Shown here piece after piece: positions 17,023 to 26,055 of a stretch of 37,302 bases of DNA. The stretch covers positions 1 to 37,302 of the forward strand of contig CANQCF010000012.1 in NCBI GenBank assembly GCA_947589505.1. The letters run 5' to 3'. Source of the stretch: an uncultured Acetatifactor sp. (lineage in GTDB: Bacteria; Bacillota; Clostridia; Lachnospirales; Lachnospiraceae). Positions within the stretch are counted from its first letter, which is position 1; each line of letters starts with the position of its first letter. The notes beneath the pieces were generated by a model. That model was not told where the DNA came from. It worked only from the letters and a program-made list of their open reading frames with translations, and ran no database searches. The position numbers and the translations under genes are program-made.

Positions 17023-18216
17023 ATGCCTGATTTACAAGAACTGGAAAACGCAATGCCCGTAGCCCCTCTTAAAATTGTGGCCCTGTCTTCCGCGGCGCGG
17101 ATGGGGCGGCGGATCAACAATTATTTAGTTGAATTCCGGAAGAGCGTCCACAATGACAAGGTGAAGAACGACCCTGCCTTTCACGGCTACATTGAAAGCA
17201 ATTATTTGGTAAAGGCGGACACTCCCCGCTTCGGAAGCGGAGAGGGGAAAGCGGTGTTCTATGAATCCATCCGCGGAAAGGATCTCTTTATTCTGGTGGA
17301 CGTGTGCAACCACAGCATCACCTACGAAATGAACGGGTGCACAAACCACATGTCTCCTGACGACCACTTTCAGGATTTAAAGCGCGTAATCGCCGCCTGC
17401 AACGGAAAGGCCCACCGGATCAATGTGATCATGCCTTTCCTCTACGAGGGACGTCAGCACAAGAGAAACGGCCGGGAATCCTTGGACTGCGCCTTTGCGC
17501 TGGAAGAGCTTCGGGATATGGGGGTCTCCAACCTGATCACTTTTGACGCTCACGATCCCAGAGTTCAGAACTCCACGCCCTTAAGCGGCTTTGACAATTT
17601 TCTTCCCCCCTACCAGTTCATCAAGGCTCTGCTCAACTCAGAACAGGATCTTCTCGTGGACAAAGAACACCTTCTGGTGATCAGCCCTGACGAGGGCGCT
17701 CTGGATCGGGCGATCTACTTTGCCAGCGTTCTGGGCGTGGACACCGGCATGTTCTATAAACGGAGAGATTACTCCGTGATCGTAAACGGGAAAAACCCCA
17801 TCGTCGCCCATGAATTCCTGGGCGAAAACATCGACGGCAAAGATATCATCATCATCGACGATATGATCTCTTCCGGCGGCAGCATGCTGGACACCGCAAA
17901 ACAGCTGAAAGGCATGAACGCCCGCAGGGTGTTTATCTGCACCACTTTCGGGCTCTTTACGGACGGACTTGCCGCTTTTGACAAGGCTTATGAGCAGGGC
18001 CACTTTGACAAGGTCATCACCACGGACCTGACATATCTTCCTCCCGAGCTCTACAGCAGGCCTTATTTCGTCGAGGCGGACATGAGTAAGTTCATCGCCT
18101 CCATCATAGACTTTATGAACCACGACGCCTCCATGGCGGGAGTCATGGCTACCACGGAAAAAATACACAGTGTTCTGGAAGCCTACAACAATCGCTCCAA
18201 TATGGATGTGGAATAA
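17023..18216 (+). CDS. prs: Ribose-phosphate pyrophosphokinase, long divergent form
   Basis: PRPP-binding loop IIIIDDMISSGGSM, LITFDAHDPRVQNSTP region, 397 aa. Confidence 0.88.
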   Translation: MPDLQELENAMPVAPLKIVALSSAARMGRRINNYLVEFRKSVHNDKVKNDPAFHGYIESNYLVKADTPRFGSGEGKAVFYESIRGKDLFILVDVCNHSITYEMNGCTNHMSPDDHFQDLKRVIAACNGKAHRINVIMPFLYEGRQHKRNGRESLDCAFALEELRDMGVSNLITFDAHDPRVQNSTPLSGFDNFLPPYQFIKALLNSEQDLLVDKEHLLVISPDEGALDRAIYFASVLGVDTGMFYKRRDYSVIVNGKNPIVAHEFLGENIDGKDIIIIDDMISSGGSMLDTAKQLKGMNARRVFICTTFGLFTDGLAAFDKAYEQGHFDKVITTDLTYLPPELYSRPYFVEADMSKFIASIIDFMNHDASMAGVMATTEKIHSVLEAYNNRSNMDVE

Positions 18217-18220
18217 TTTT

Positions 18221-20959
18221 TTATTCCCCTTCCCGGAGTTCTTCGGACAGAAGCCGGTTCAGATCCGGCTTCTCTTCTGTCTTCTCCGGTTTTTCATACA
18301 AAGGGAAGACGATTTTTACCTTAAAGAGGTCCGCATCCAGCTGGATTTCAAAAGTTCCTCCCTGAACTTCCGTCAGACTTTTTGCGATAAACAGTCCCAG
18401 TCCGCTTCCCTCCGTACTCCTGGAGCTGTCCCCCCGGATAAAGCGCTCCGTAAGCTCGTCGGCATGAATATTCATGAAAGCCTGGGATACATTTTTTAAA
18501 AACAGGCTGACTTCTCCATTTTCCACGTGGATCTGGGCATAGACCCGGGTGCCCTCCATGGCATACTTGCAGATATTGTTGAAGAGATTTTCCATGATCC
18601 GCCACATCCTCCTGCTGTCCGCATAGACAACGGCGGGGGTACCATCAAATTCCGTGACCGCCTGCAGATTCCTTTCCTCCAGTTTTTCGGAGAATTCCCC
18701 GATAGTCTGCTGCAGCAGTTCGCTCATATCCAATGCTTCCATATTTAATTCAATATTTCCGGATGTAATCTTGGATGCCTCTACCAGGTCGTCCGTCAGC
18801 TCCTTCAGCCTCTGCGATTTATTTTCCAGGATCTCGATATAGCTCCGCGCGGGCTCCGTCTGAATATCCTGTCGTTTCAGCAGATCCACATAATTGATGA
18901 TGGAGGTTAGCGGCGTCTTAATGTCATGAGAGACATTGGTGATCAAATCCGTTTTCAGCCTCTCGTCCTTCATACTGGTTCTTACCGCATTGTCAATTCC
19001 ATCCCCGATATTGTTCACCGCGTCCGCCATGTCCCGGTTCATGCCGTGAAGATCGTTTACGTTCAGTTTAAAACCGACTTCTCCTGACTGTATCTTTTTG
19101 ATTCCGTCTATAATGTCATTGTGTTCCGCATGATTCTTAAACAGCATCATTCCGATCAGGGCGTCCAGAACCACAATTCCAAACAAGAGAATTTTTTTGA
19201 CCGCATTGCTCTCTAAATTGCTGATGCCCAGCACCGCAAACAGATTCACCAGTAAAAAAATATTATATGGCAGCAATACGCTGATCACGGAGTTTCGGTG
19301 GCGCAATATCAACCCCAGCAGCCTGGACGCGCCGGAGACGCAAGAATGGAGCAGGCTGTCACGATAAAGATTCCCCACTTTCAGCCTTCGGATCAGGCTG
19401 TACCAAAAGAGACTCAAAAACATACTTACAAGAAAGCCATAGAGCGCAAAGCAGCCGAACTGCAGATAAATCTCATTTGTTTCCCAGCCCCCTGCCTGCT
19501 CCACATAATGATTCCAAAAAAGCTCCGTTATCCGGCGCAGGAACAGATATCCCCTGTACGCTCCATATCCGCAGACTGCAGCCAGCAGGATCTGCGCCTC
19601 TGTCCAGATACGGTCAAAGAAATTCAGATAATATTCTACACCGCCCTCCTCCAGGACGATCTCGCCATCGGTGACCGTAAGATACAATCCGATTCCCAGC
19701 CAAATCAGCCCCAGAATGATCATGACCGTCAGGATCAGGGCAGCATAGGGAACCACATCCTCAAACACTGTGTTCGCATAATAGAAAGCGTCCCCTGCCC
19801 CCTTGTAAGAGGCGTCCACAGCGATCCATAGATAGACATCATCTGGATAGGAATAATGCGCCTGGCTCATGTACTCGTATATTTCCTTCTCCGTCAGCGC
19901 CGTGTTTCCCATAGATTCCAGACTGTCCGGATAATAAATCAAGTACCGCCTGTAATCTGCGAAATACTCCGTGAGACTTTCCTCGTCCATATCCTTCAAG
20001 GCTGAAATATTGGAATAAGTCTCCATGCCGCCCTGCGCCGTCTGCATCCTCACGACATATTTCACATTGCTGTTTCCCTCCGCATAGGCAGCGATACATC
20101 TCTGATACAGATCGTAATTATCATTTATAATCGTTATGGCGTCCGAAACATTATTCTGCAGCTGCAGGAAATCCGCCCAGTTGTCCACGCACTCAAAAAG
20201 GCTTCCCTTTCGGTCCGTCGTCTGATAACGGCAAGTCAGCGTATTCAGATATACCGTCAGGCTGCCGTCATCCTCCCGGTTGATGCTGATGCCATCCCCC
20301 ACCGTACTCATGATGTAAGAGAAAGCCATATCCTCCAGCTGGCTGACGCTGTACTGCGCCATCTCTTCCTCCAGCTTCGGATCCGGATTTTCCTCTAAAC
20401 CGTCTTTGCCCGTCCTGGTATTTTGATATCCCCGGAAATAGAGGGAACCGCCGCTGTCCAAAGCAAAATTTTCTGGAGCACAGGCCTGTCCATAATAGTT
20501 GACGAAATCCGAGAGACTCATCACACGGCTCCGGTACTCCACGCCGTATCTGCCCCATTTGACCAGATCTTCCAGGGTGTACCGCACGGTAATATCTCCG
20601 TATTCCCGGTCATTTTTCCCAAAGCTTTTCAGGAAATCCGTCACATCGATCACTTTTTCGGATTCAAAGATACCGTCTGTCTCCATCTGATCCCGAAGAA
20701 CCGCCAAATGAATGATATCCTGCACGGAGGTCTGGAACAGATCCTGAAACACCTCTGATTCTTCAAAGGACGTCTTCTGAGAAAAGGGATCCAGGCGGTA
20801 TAATTTCGGCCCGTTGACAGTCTCCACAGGAATAAAGGAATTATAAAGAATTCCCGCTGCAAACACTAAAACCAGGGCTGCCGCAAGATGCTGCACCAGC
20901 CCCAGGATCAATCTCTTAAAAACAGGAATCTTTTTTTGACTCTTCCTTTCCTCCATCAC
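18221..20959 (-). CDS. Membrane sensor histidine kinase
   Basis: HAMP-like region, NVSHDIKTPLTSIINY H-box, NLFNNICKYA N-box, GSGLGLFIAKSL G-box; large multi-TM N-terminal half; 4-bp overlap with the regulator. Confidence 0.94.
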   Translation of the reverse strand: MMEERKSQKKIPVFKRLILGLVQHLAAALVLVFAAGILYNSFIPVETVNGPKLYRLDPFSQKTSFEESEVFQDLFQTSVQDIIHLAVLRDQMETDGIFESEKVIDVTDFLKSFGKNDREYGDITVRYTLEDLVKWGRYGVEYRSRVMSLSDFVNYYGQACAPENFALDSGGSLYFRGYQNTRTGKDGLEENPDPKLEEEMAQYSVSQLEDMAFSYIMSTVGDGISINREDDGSLTVYLNTLTCRYQTTDRKGSLFECVDNWADFLQLQNNVSDAITIINDNYDLYQRCIAAYAEGNSNVKYVVRMQTAQGGMETYSNISALKDMDEESLTEYFADYRRYLIYYPDSLESMGNTALTEKEIYEYMSQAHYSYPDDVYLWIAVDASYKGAGDAFYYANTVFEDVVPYAALILTVMIILGLIWLGIGLYLTVTDGEIVLEEGGVEYYLNFFDRIWTEAQILLAAVCGYGAYRGYLFLRRITELFWNHYVEQAGGWETNEIYLQFGCFALYGFLVSMFLSLFWYSLIRRLKVGNLYRDSLLHSCVSGASRLLGLILRHRNSVISVLLPYNIFLLVNLFAVLGISNLESNAVKKILLFGIVVLDALIGMMLFKNHAEHNDIIDGIKKIQSGEVGFKLNVNDLHGMNRDMADAVNNIGDGIDNAVRTSMKDERLKTDLITNVSHDIKTPLTSIINYVDLLKRQDIQTEPARSYIEILENKSQRLKELTDDLVEASKITSGNIELNMEALDMSELLQQTIGEFSEKLEERNLQAVTEFDGTPAVVYADSRRMWRIMENLFNNICKYAMEGTRVYAQIHVENGEVSLFLKNVSQAFMNIHADELTERFIRGDSSRSTEGSGLGLFIAKSLTEVQGGTFEIQLDADLFKVKIVFPLYEKPEKTEEKPDLNRLLSEELREGE
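18249..18273 (+). terminator. Candidate prs terminator stem located inside the 3' coding part of the histidine kinase
   Basis: AGAAGCCGG-N7-CCGGCTTCT followed by a T/C-rich tract. Confidence 0.45.
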
Positions 20960-21657
20960 TGCTGTCCCTTGTCCACTTTATAGCCGACTCCCCACACTAC
21001 CTTAAGGTATTTCGGGTCCTTGGGATTGATTTCAATCTTCTCCCGAATGTGCCGGATATGTACAGCCACCGTATTATCCACTCCGATCGCCTCTTCGTTC
21101 CAGATGCTCTCATAGATTTCATTGATCGAGAAAGTTTTTCCCGGATTCTTCATCAAGAGCAGAAGGATACTGTACTCGATGGGCGTCATCTTTACCGGTT
21201 CCCCGTCCACAGTGACCTGTTTATTCTCCACGTTGATGACAAGGCCTCCCACCTGATACTGGGATTTTCCGCCCTCCCCGTTCATGCCTCCCAGGGAAGT
21301 ATATCGCCTCAGATTAGACTTCACCCTGGCCACCAGTTCCAGCGGATTAAACGGTTTGGAAATGTAATCGTCCGCCCCCACGTTCAATCCCAGTATCTTA
21401 TCCGTATCCTCCGATTTCGCGGACAAGATGATAATGGGGATGCTGCTATATTCGCGAATCTTCAGCGTGGCGCGTATGCCATCCAGCTTCGGCATCATCA
21501 CATCCATGATCAACAGCTGGATGTTTTCCCTTCCCAGGATATCCAGCGCCTGCTCCCCGTCGTATGCCTTAAAGATGCGATAGCCTTCCTGGGAAAGATA
21601 AATCTCTATGGCGTCCACGATTTCCCTGTCGTCATCGCACACTAAAATTGAAACCAT
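20956..21657 (-). CDS. OmpR/PhoB-family response regulator
   Basis: Receiver VSILVCDDD, LLIMDVMMPKLDGI, GADDYISKPF; winged-helix C-terminus VAVHIRHIREKIEINPKDPKYLKVVWGVGYK. Confidence 0.95.
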   Translation of the reverse strand: MVSILVCDDDREIVDAIEIYLSQEGYRIFKAYDGEQALDILGRENIQLLIMDVMMPKLDGIRATLKIREYSSIPIIILSAKSEDTDKILGLNVGADDYISKPFNPLELVARVKSNLRRYTSLGGMNGEGGKSQYQVGGLVINVENKQVTVDGEPVKMTPIEYSILLLLMKNPGKTFSINEIYESIWNEEAIGVDNTVAVHIRHIREKIEINPKDPKYLKVVWGVGYKVDKGQQ

Positions 21658-21659
21658 GC

Positions 21660-22676
21660 TTACACCCCTTCCCGTATCTTTAGAAATGCTCCGAACCCGC
21701 CCCGTTTTCCCTTGCTTGCGCGATGAGAAAACAGGATTCCAGGATTGTGACAGGTGCACAGATCCGTCACTTCTACCTGTTCCGGGCCCACCCCCGCCCG
21801 TATCAGCAGGATCCAATTGACAAGCCATAGATCCAGCTGGTATTTCCCCTCTTCCCTGCCGGGCTCCACGGGTCTTCGAAGGCCGTTTTCCCGCATCATG
21901 CGATACCGTCTCGTCTGTCTCACAGCCTCCAGTTCCTCCCCGCAGTCACCCAGGAGTTCCAAAAAGACGTCCGCGACGTTCTGGTCCACCTCATAACAGC
22001 TCTGACAGATGGACGGGCCGATGGCGACGCGCAGTCCCGCCGGATCCGTGCCAAACTCTTCTTCCATGCGCCGGACCATTTTCCCGGCCATGTTCCCGGC
22101 GGTTCCCCTCCATCCGGAGTGCGCTACCCCAATGGCACGCCCCCAGGTGTCTACAAAGAGCAGCGGAACACAGTCCGCCCCATAACAGGCCAGCGCAATA
22201 CCCGGGACATTTGTCACAAGGCCGTCCACGTCATGATAAGCATCCCGCAGGGCAATGCCATTTCCCTTGTCTTTTGCCGTTACCCTGCGGATATTCGTCG
22301 TATGCGTCTGACGCGTCCCCACCATGTCCCCATACCTGCAGTGCATCGCCTTTGCCACCCTGCGGTAATTCTCTTTCACGTTCTCCGGATCATCCCCAAG
22401 GGACTTGTTAAAGTTCATGGTGGAAAACATTCCTGTGCTGACCCCTCCCGCCCTTGTGGTAATAAGATGTTCTATAAAATCGCACTGAGAAAGTCCCGGA
22501 AAGCGCAGAACCGGGATACCCTCACAGAGTTCCAGATCCAGCACCGGTTCCAGGCGAACGTCCCGGGAAAGCTTCTGCCCCCTCATTTCCGGAAAAAGGC
22601 TCCAGATCTGCAGTTCCCGCTCCCTCAATTCGCCGGCATCCTCTTTTTCGATCTCCTCCGTCCAAGCCTCGTCCAT
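21660..22676 (-). CDS. pgeF: Laccase-domain (PgeF/YfiH) purine nucleoside phosphorylase-like protein
   Basis: TRAGGVSTGMF, VGTRQTHTTNI, CYGADCVPLLF, AVAHSGWRGTAGNM, AIGPSICQSCYEV. Confidence 0.93.
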   Translation of the reverse strand: MDEAWTEEIEKEDAGELRERELQIWSLFPEMRGQKLSRDVRLEPVLDLELCEGIPVLRFPGLSQCDFIEHLITTRAGGVSTGMFSTMNFNKSLGDDPENVKENYRRVAKAMHCRYGDMVGTRQTHTTNIRRVTAKDKGNGIALRDAYHDVDGLVTNVPGIALACYGADCVPLLFVDTWGRAIGVAHSGWRGTAGNMAGKMVRRMEEEFGTDPAGLRVAIGPSICQSCYEVDQNVADVFLELLGDCGEELEAVRQTRRYRMMRENGLRRPVEPGREEGKYQLDLWLVNWILLIRAGVGPEQVEVTDLCTCHNPGILFSHRASKGKRGGFGAFLKIREGV

Positions 22677-22771
22677 ACTTTTCCCTCCTGTCCGCCGCAT
22701 TTCTTATGCGGTTTTGCCGTCCTCTTTTTTCTGCTCTATATCCCTTTCTTTTCCTGATCCGCCAGATCCGG

Positions 22772-23143
22772 TCAGCGAGTTGTCCTGTACCTGTGTTGAA
22801 ACGCGTTCGGAATCCACAAAATTTCCTCCCCCTGTATCCCGATCACATCATACCGCACGCAGATCGTATCCCCAAAGCCATGCAGCATCCGGTAATAATC
22901 CGCCACCCGGCAGATCTTCGCCTGTTTCGCAGGTCCCACTGCCTCCAGCGCGCTGCCTTTTTCTCTCGTCCTGCGATATTTCACTTCCGCGAACACCAGA
23001 TATTCCCCATCCCTGGCGATCAAATCAATTTCTCCCTGCCGACAGCGGAAATTGCGCTCCAGAATGATAACTCCCCGGCTCTCCAGATAAGATGCCGCCA
23101 AAATCTCCTTGTCACTCCCCAGCTGACGGTTATTTTCTGTCAT
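22772..23143 (-). CDS. YraN family (UPF0102) putative endonuclease
   Basis: ERNFRCRQGEIDLIARDGEYLVFAEVKYR. Confidence 0.93.
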   Translation of the reverse strand: MTENNRQLGSDKEILAASYLESRGVIILERNFRCRQGEIDLIARDGEYLVFAEVKYRRTREKGSALEAVGPAKQAKICRVADYYRMLHGFGDTICVRYDVIGIQGEEILWIPNAFQHRYRTTR

Positions 23144-23418
23144 TTGATCTTCCCCTTTAATTTGTCCATGGAATCCACAAAGATCAAGATCTCCGCCACA
23201 ACCTCGTAGAGTTCCGGAGGTATCATCTCGCCGATCTCCAGGCGCGACAGGGTATCCGCCAGCTTGTCGTCCCTGTGGATGGGCACGTCACTCTCCTTCG
23301 CCTTCTCGATTATCTTTTCGGCCAGGACCCCCCGTCCGCTGGCTATGACTTTCGGCGCATCCTCGGAAGGATTATATTCCAGGGCAACCGCCTGCTTAAC
23401 CTTCTTTTTTTCCTCCAT
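23140..23418 (-). CDS. FlhB/EscU C-terminal-domain-like protein (YlqH-like)
   Basis: AVALEYNPSEDAPKVIASGRGVLAEKIIEKAKESDVPIHRDDKLADTLSRLEIGEMIPPELYEVVAEIL. Confidence 0.9.
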   Translation of the reverse strand: MEEKKKVKQAVALEYNPSEDAPKVIASGRGVLAEKIIEKAKESDVPIHRDDKLADTLSRLEIGEMIPPELYEVVAEILIFVDSMDKLKGKIK

Positions 23419-23474
23419 CCCGTATGTCCTCCCCCGCTTTTCGGCCGCCCTTGTCCAGGGATTCCTGCCTTACC

Positions 23475-23607
23475 CCGCATTTCTCTTACGGTCAGTACGC
23501 AAATCTTTACAGCCATTCCGAATTTTTCTTACAGTCAGTACACGCATTTTTACTGTCATCTCGGATTTCTTTTACAGCCAGTCCTCGCCGCTGGGCTGTC
23601 AGGTCCT
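23475..23607. repeat. Degenerate ~22-bp (43-bp dimer) tandem repeats at and downstream of the ylqG-like stop codon
   Basis: Minus strand units GAGGACCTGACAGCCCAGCGGC / GAGGACTGGCTGTAAAAGAAATC / CGAGATGACAGTAAAAATGCGT / GTACTGACTGTAAGAAAAATTC / GGAATGGCTGTAAAGATTTGC / GTACTGACCGTAAGAGAAATGC. Confidence 0.75.
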
Positions 23608-25272
23608 CACGTCAAACCCTCGGGTCTGTATGAGCAGTCCGGGGGACGTCTGGGCGAGAACCGGTCCGATGCCGGAGGTTTCCTGCTCTTCTCCCGGCTT
23701 TTTCACAGTTGTCTGAACCGTCATGGAATATCCTCTCTTCTCCAGCCGCGAGGTCAGAAGATCCATGTGCGCTTCCAGGAAATCCAGCATCTCATCGTCC
23801 CGGACATAAAACTTCGTGCTCACTTTCTCCATCTGCATGCTCACATAGACATCCACCGGCCCCAGATGTTCCATATCCAGGTGCAGCAGAGCCGTAACAG
23901 GACCGTCGCCGGAAGCCAGGTTTTTCTTGTTCGTATACACATAGAGATCTCCCTGGGCTCTGCCCTCCTGAAACCTCAGGGGAAGCTGCACATAGGCATA
24001 CATGTGATTGATCTGATTCAGGAAATCCACATTCTGGTTCAGATTGGCAAGCCCCTGAAAAGCCTGGGTCTGACTCTGCCCCGCGCTGTCCAGCGCCTGC
24101 ATCATTCCCTTAAACTGTTTCGTCAGGCGCCCATAGAGATTTTCCACTTCCCTGGGATCCGCAACCTGCTCCGGCGCAATGGTCCATTGCTTTTGAAACT
24201 GATCCGACAAAAGCTGTCTTACCTCCGGCAGACTCATCAGCGCATCCGTAAGATTCCTGTCCTTCGCCTCAAGACCCTGCCGGAGCCAGGCGTCCACAAG
24301 GTTCATTTCCTCCTGAGGAGAAAACTGACCACTCTGCAATATCTTTGAAAATGCGTCTATATATTGCTCCCTGACGGCGGATCCGGCAGGTTCCGTTCCG
24401 ACCGTTTTCTCTGTTTGCCCGCCTTCGGATGCGGCCTCCAAAACGCTCTCCACATCCGCATAATTGGCCGGAACTGCCGGCTCTCCTGTACGGCCGGGAT
24501 TCCCCTCGACATCAGGCCCCGCCTCTAAGACATTGCCGACACCCACGCCGGCGTTCCCGACGCCATCTTCTTCCAACAGCGCCGCCAGTTCCAGGTACAA
24601 GGCTGCAGCCCCCTGGGAATCTCCCCTCCCCTGCATCTGCGAGAGGACGTCCAGAAGGGCTTTTGAAACATCCGCCAACCCTGAGGAGAGCTGATGTGTC
24701 AGGTTTTTGTAAGATTCCAGCTGTGTCAGATTTTCTTCCGTCACCGGCAGTCCCAGCCTGTGCAGGTCTACCAGATCGGAGATCTGGCCGGTCGACTGAT
24801 GGATCATCTCCCGATACATCTGCTGCAGGCTCTCCCGGTCGATGGAAAGGCCCGCCTGCATCATCAGTTTCGTCATCTCTCCCGTAGCGGAATTCACAGG
24901 AATCTCCGCCATTTCCAGGGCTTTTGAAACAGGGCCTTCCACGGAGAGATTTGCCTGAAGCGGGGTGAGCAGCAGCGTTCTGCCGTTGCTCCGCACCTGA
25001 AAATTCATCATCTTTCCCAGTTCCAGCGAAAAATCGCGGTCTAACTTTGCATCGATGAGAAGATCATTCAACAGTTTGATCTGAACCTCACCATTTTCCG
25101 AAGAAACCAGCTCTCCGCGCACAACCTGCCCAGGCGTCAGTTCGCTCATCCGGGAACCGCTCCCCGCCGTCTGGCCAGCCGCCGCAGACTGCCCCTGAAC
25201 GGCCTGATTCTGTGCCGCCTGATTTGGATCCGCTATATGATTATTCCCCGCAAAAAAATCCGTTAATCTCAT
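23599..25272 (-). CDS. FliK-like (hook-length control C-terminal domain-like) protein, YlqG position
   Basis: Low-complexity N-terminus, C-terminal LHLDMEHLGPVDVYVSMQMEKVSTKFYVRDDEMLDFLEAHMDLLTSRLEKRGYSM; located between rnhB and the FlhB-like gene. Confidence 0.75.
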   Translation of the reverse strand: MRLTDFFAGNNHIADPNQAAQNQAVQGQSAAAGQTAGSGSRMSELTPGQVVRGELVSSENGEVQIKLLNDLLIDAKLDRDFSLELGKMMNFQVRSNGRTLLLTPLQANLSVEGPVSKALEMAEIPVNSATGEMTKLMMQAGLSIDRESLQQMYREMIHQSTGQISDLVDLHRLGLPVTEENLTQLESYKNLTHQLSSGLADVSKALLDVLSQMQGRGDSQGAAALYLELAALLEEDGVGNAGVGVGNVLEAGPDVEGNPGRTGEPAVPANYADVESVLEAASEGGQTEKTVGTEPAGSAVREQYIDAFSKILQSGQFSPQEEMNLVDAWLRQGLEAKDRNLTDALMSLPEVRQLLSDQFQKQWTIAPEQVADPREVENLYGRLTKQFKGMMQALDSAGQSQTQAFQGLANLNQNVDFLNQINHMYAYVQLPLRFQEGRAQGDLYVYTNKKNLASGDGPVTALLHLDMEHLGPVDVYVSMQMEKVSTKFYVRDDEMLDFLEAHMDLLTSRLEKRGYSMTVQTTVKKPGEEQETSGIGPVLAQTSPGLLIQTRGFDVRT

Positions 25273-25287
25273 TCCAACCCCTAATCG

Positions 25288-26052
25288 TCAGATATAGTCC
25301 TTGATAAAACTCCTCCTGTGGATCGGCGTCGGCCCAAGCCTTCGCAGCGCTTCGATATGAACAGCCGTTCCGTAGCCCTTATTTTTTGCAAAGTGAAACT
25401 CCGGATACTGGCTGTCGTACTCCCGCATAATCCGGTCCCGGGTCACCTTCGCAAGAATGCTGGCCGCCCCAATGGACGCGCTCTTTGCATCTCCCTTTAC
25501 GATCGGGATCTGGGCAATCGAAATCCCCGGGATCTTTACCGCGTCGTTTAAGAGAAGATCCGGCTGGGGATCCAGGGAACGGATGGCCTCCCGCATGGCC
25601 TCGTATGTCGCCTGCAGAATATTGATCTCGTCAATGCGCTGGGGCGAAACAATCCCCACTCCCCATGAAACCGCCTTCTCCAGGATCACATCATAGAGTT
25701 CCTCTCTCTTTTTTTCGGATAATTTCTTGGAATCATTGATATATAAAATGTCACAATCTTTTGGAAAGATCACGGCTCCGGCGACAACCGGCCCCACCCA
25801 GGGGCCCCGGCCGGCCTCGTCCACGCCGCAGATGAAACGGCAGTCTGCGTGCTCCCGCTCATACTTCCAGAGCGCGTTCATTCTCTCCCGCTCCGCCTGT
25901 AGCGCCGCCATCCTCTTTTCCGCCTGCTCCGCCAGCTTTCTGACGCCGGCCTTTTCTGCCTGACCCAGGCGCTTTGCGAGTTCCGGCAGTTCCTCTTCCC
26001 CCGCTTTCAGCAAAAGTTCTTTTGCCTCCGCCACACTCAGTTCCTTATCCAT
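25288..26052 (-). CDS. rnhB: Ribonuclease HII
   Basis: ICGVDEAGRGPWVGPVVAGAVIF, YINDSKKLSEKKRE motifs. Confidence 0.97.
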   Translation of the reverse strand: MDKELSVAEAKELLLKAGEEELPELAKRLGQAEKAGVRKLAEQAEKRMAALQAERERMNALWKYEREHADCRFICGVDEAGRGPWVGPVVAGAVIFPKDCDILYINDSKKLSEKKREELYDVILEKAVSWGVGIVSPQRIDEINILQATYEAMREAIRSLDPQPDLLLNDAVKIPGISIAQIPIVKGDAKSASIGAASILAKVTRDRIMREYDSQYPEFHFAKNKGYGTAVHIEALRRLGPTPIHRRSFIKDYI

Positions 26053-26055
26053 CCG

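Noticed and set aside
23275-24348. 357-aa + strand ORF opposite the FliK-like and FlhB-like genes
   Set aside because: Antisense frame, no recognisable motifs, spans two well-supported minus-strand genes and the repeat spacer.
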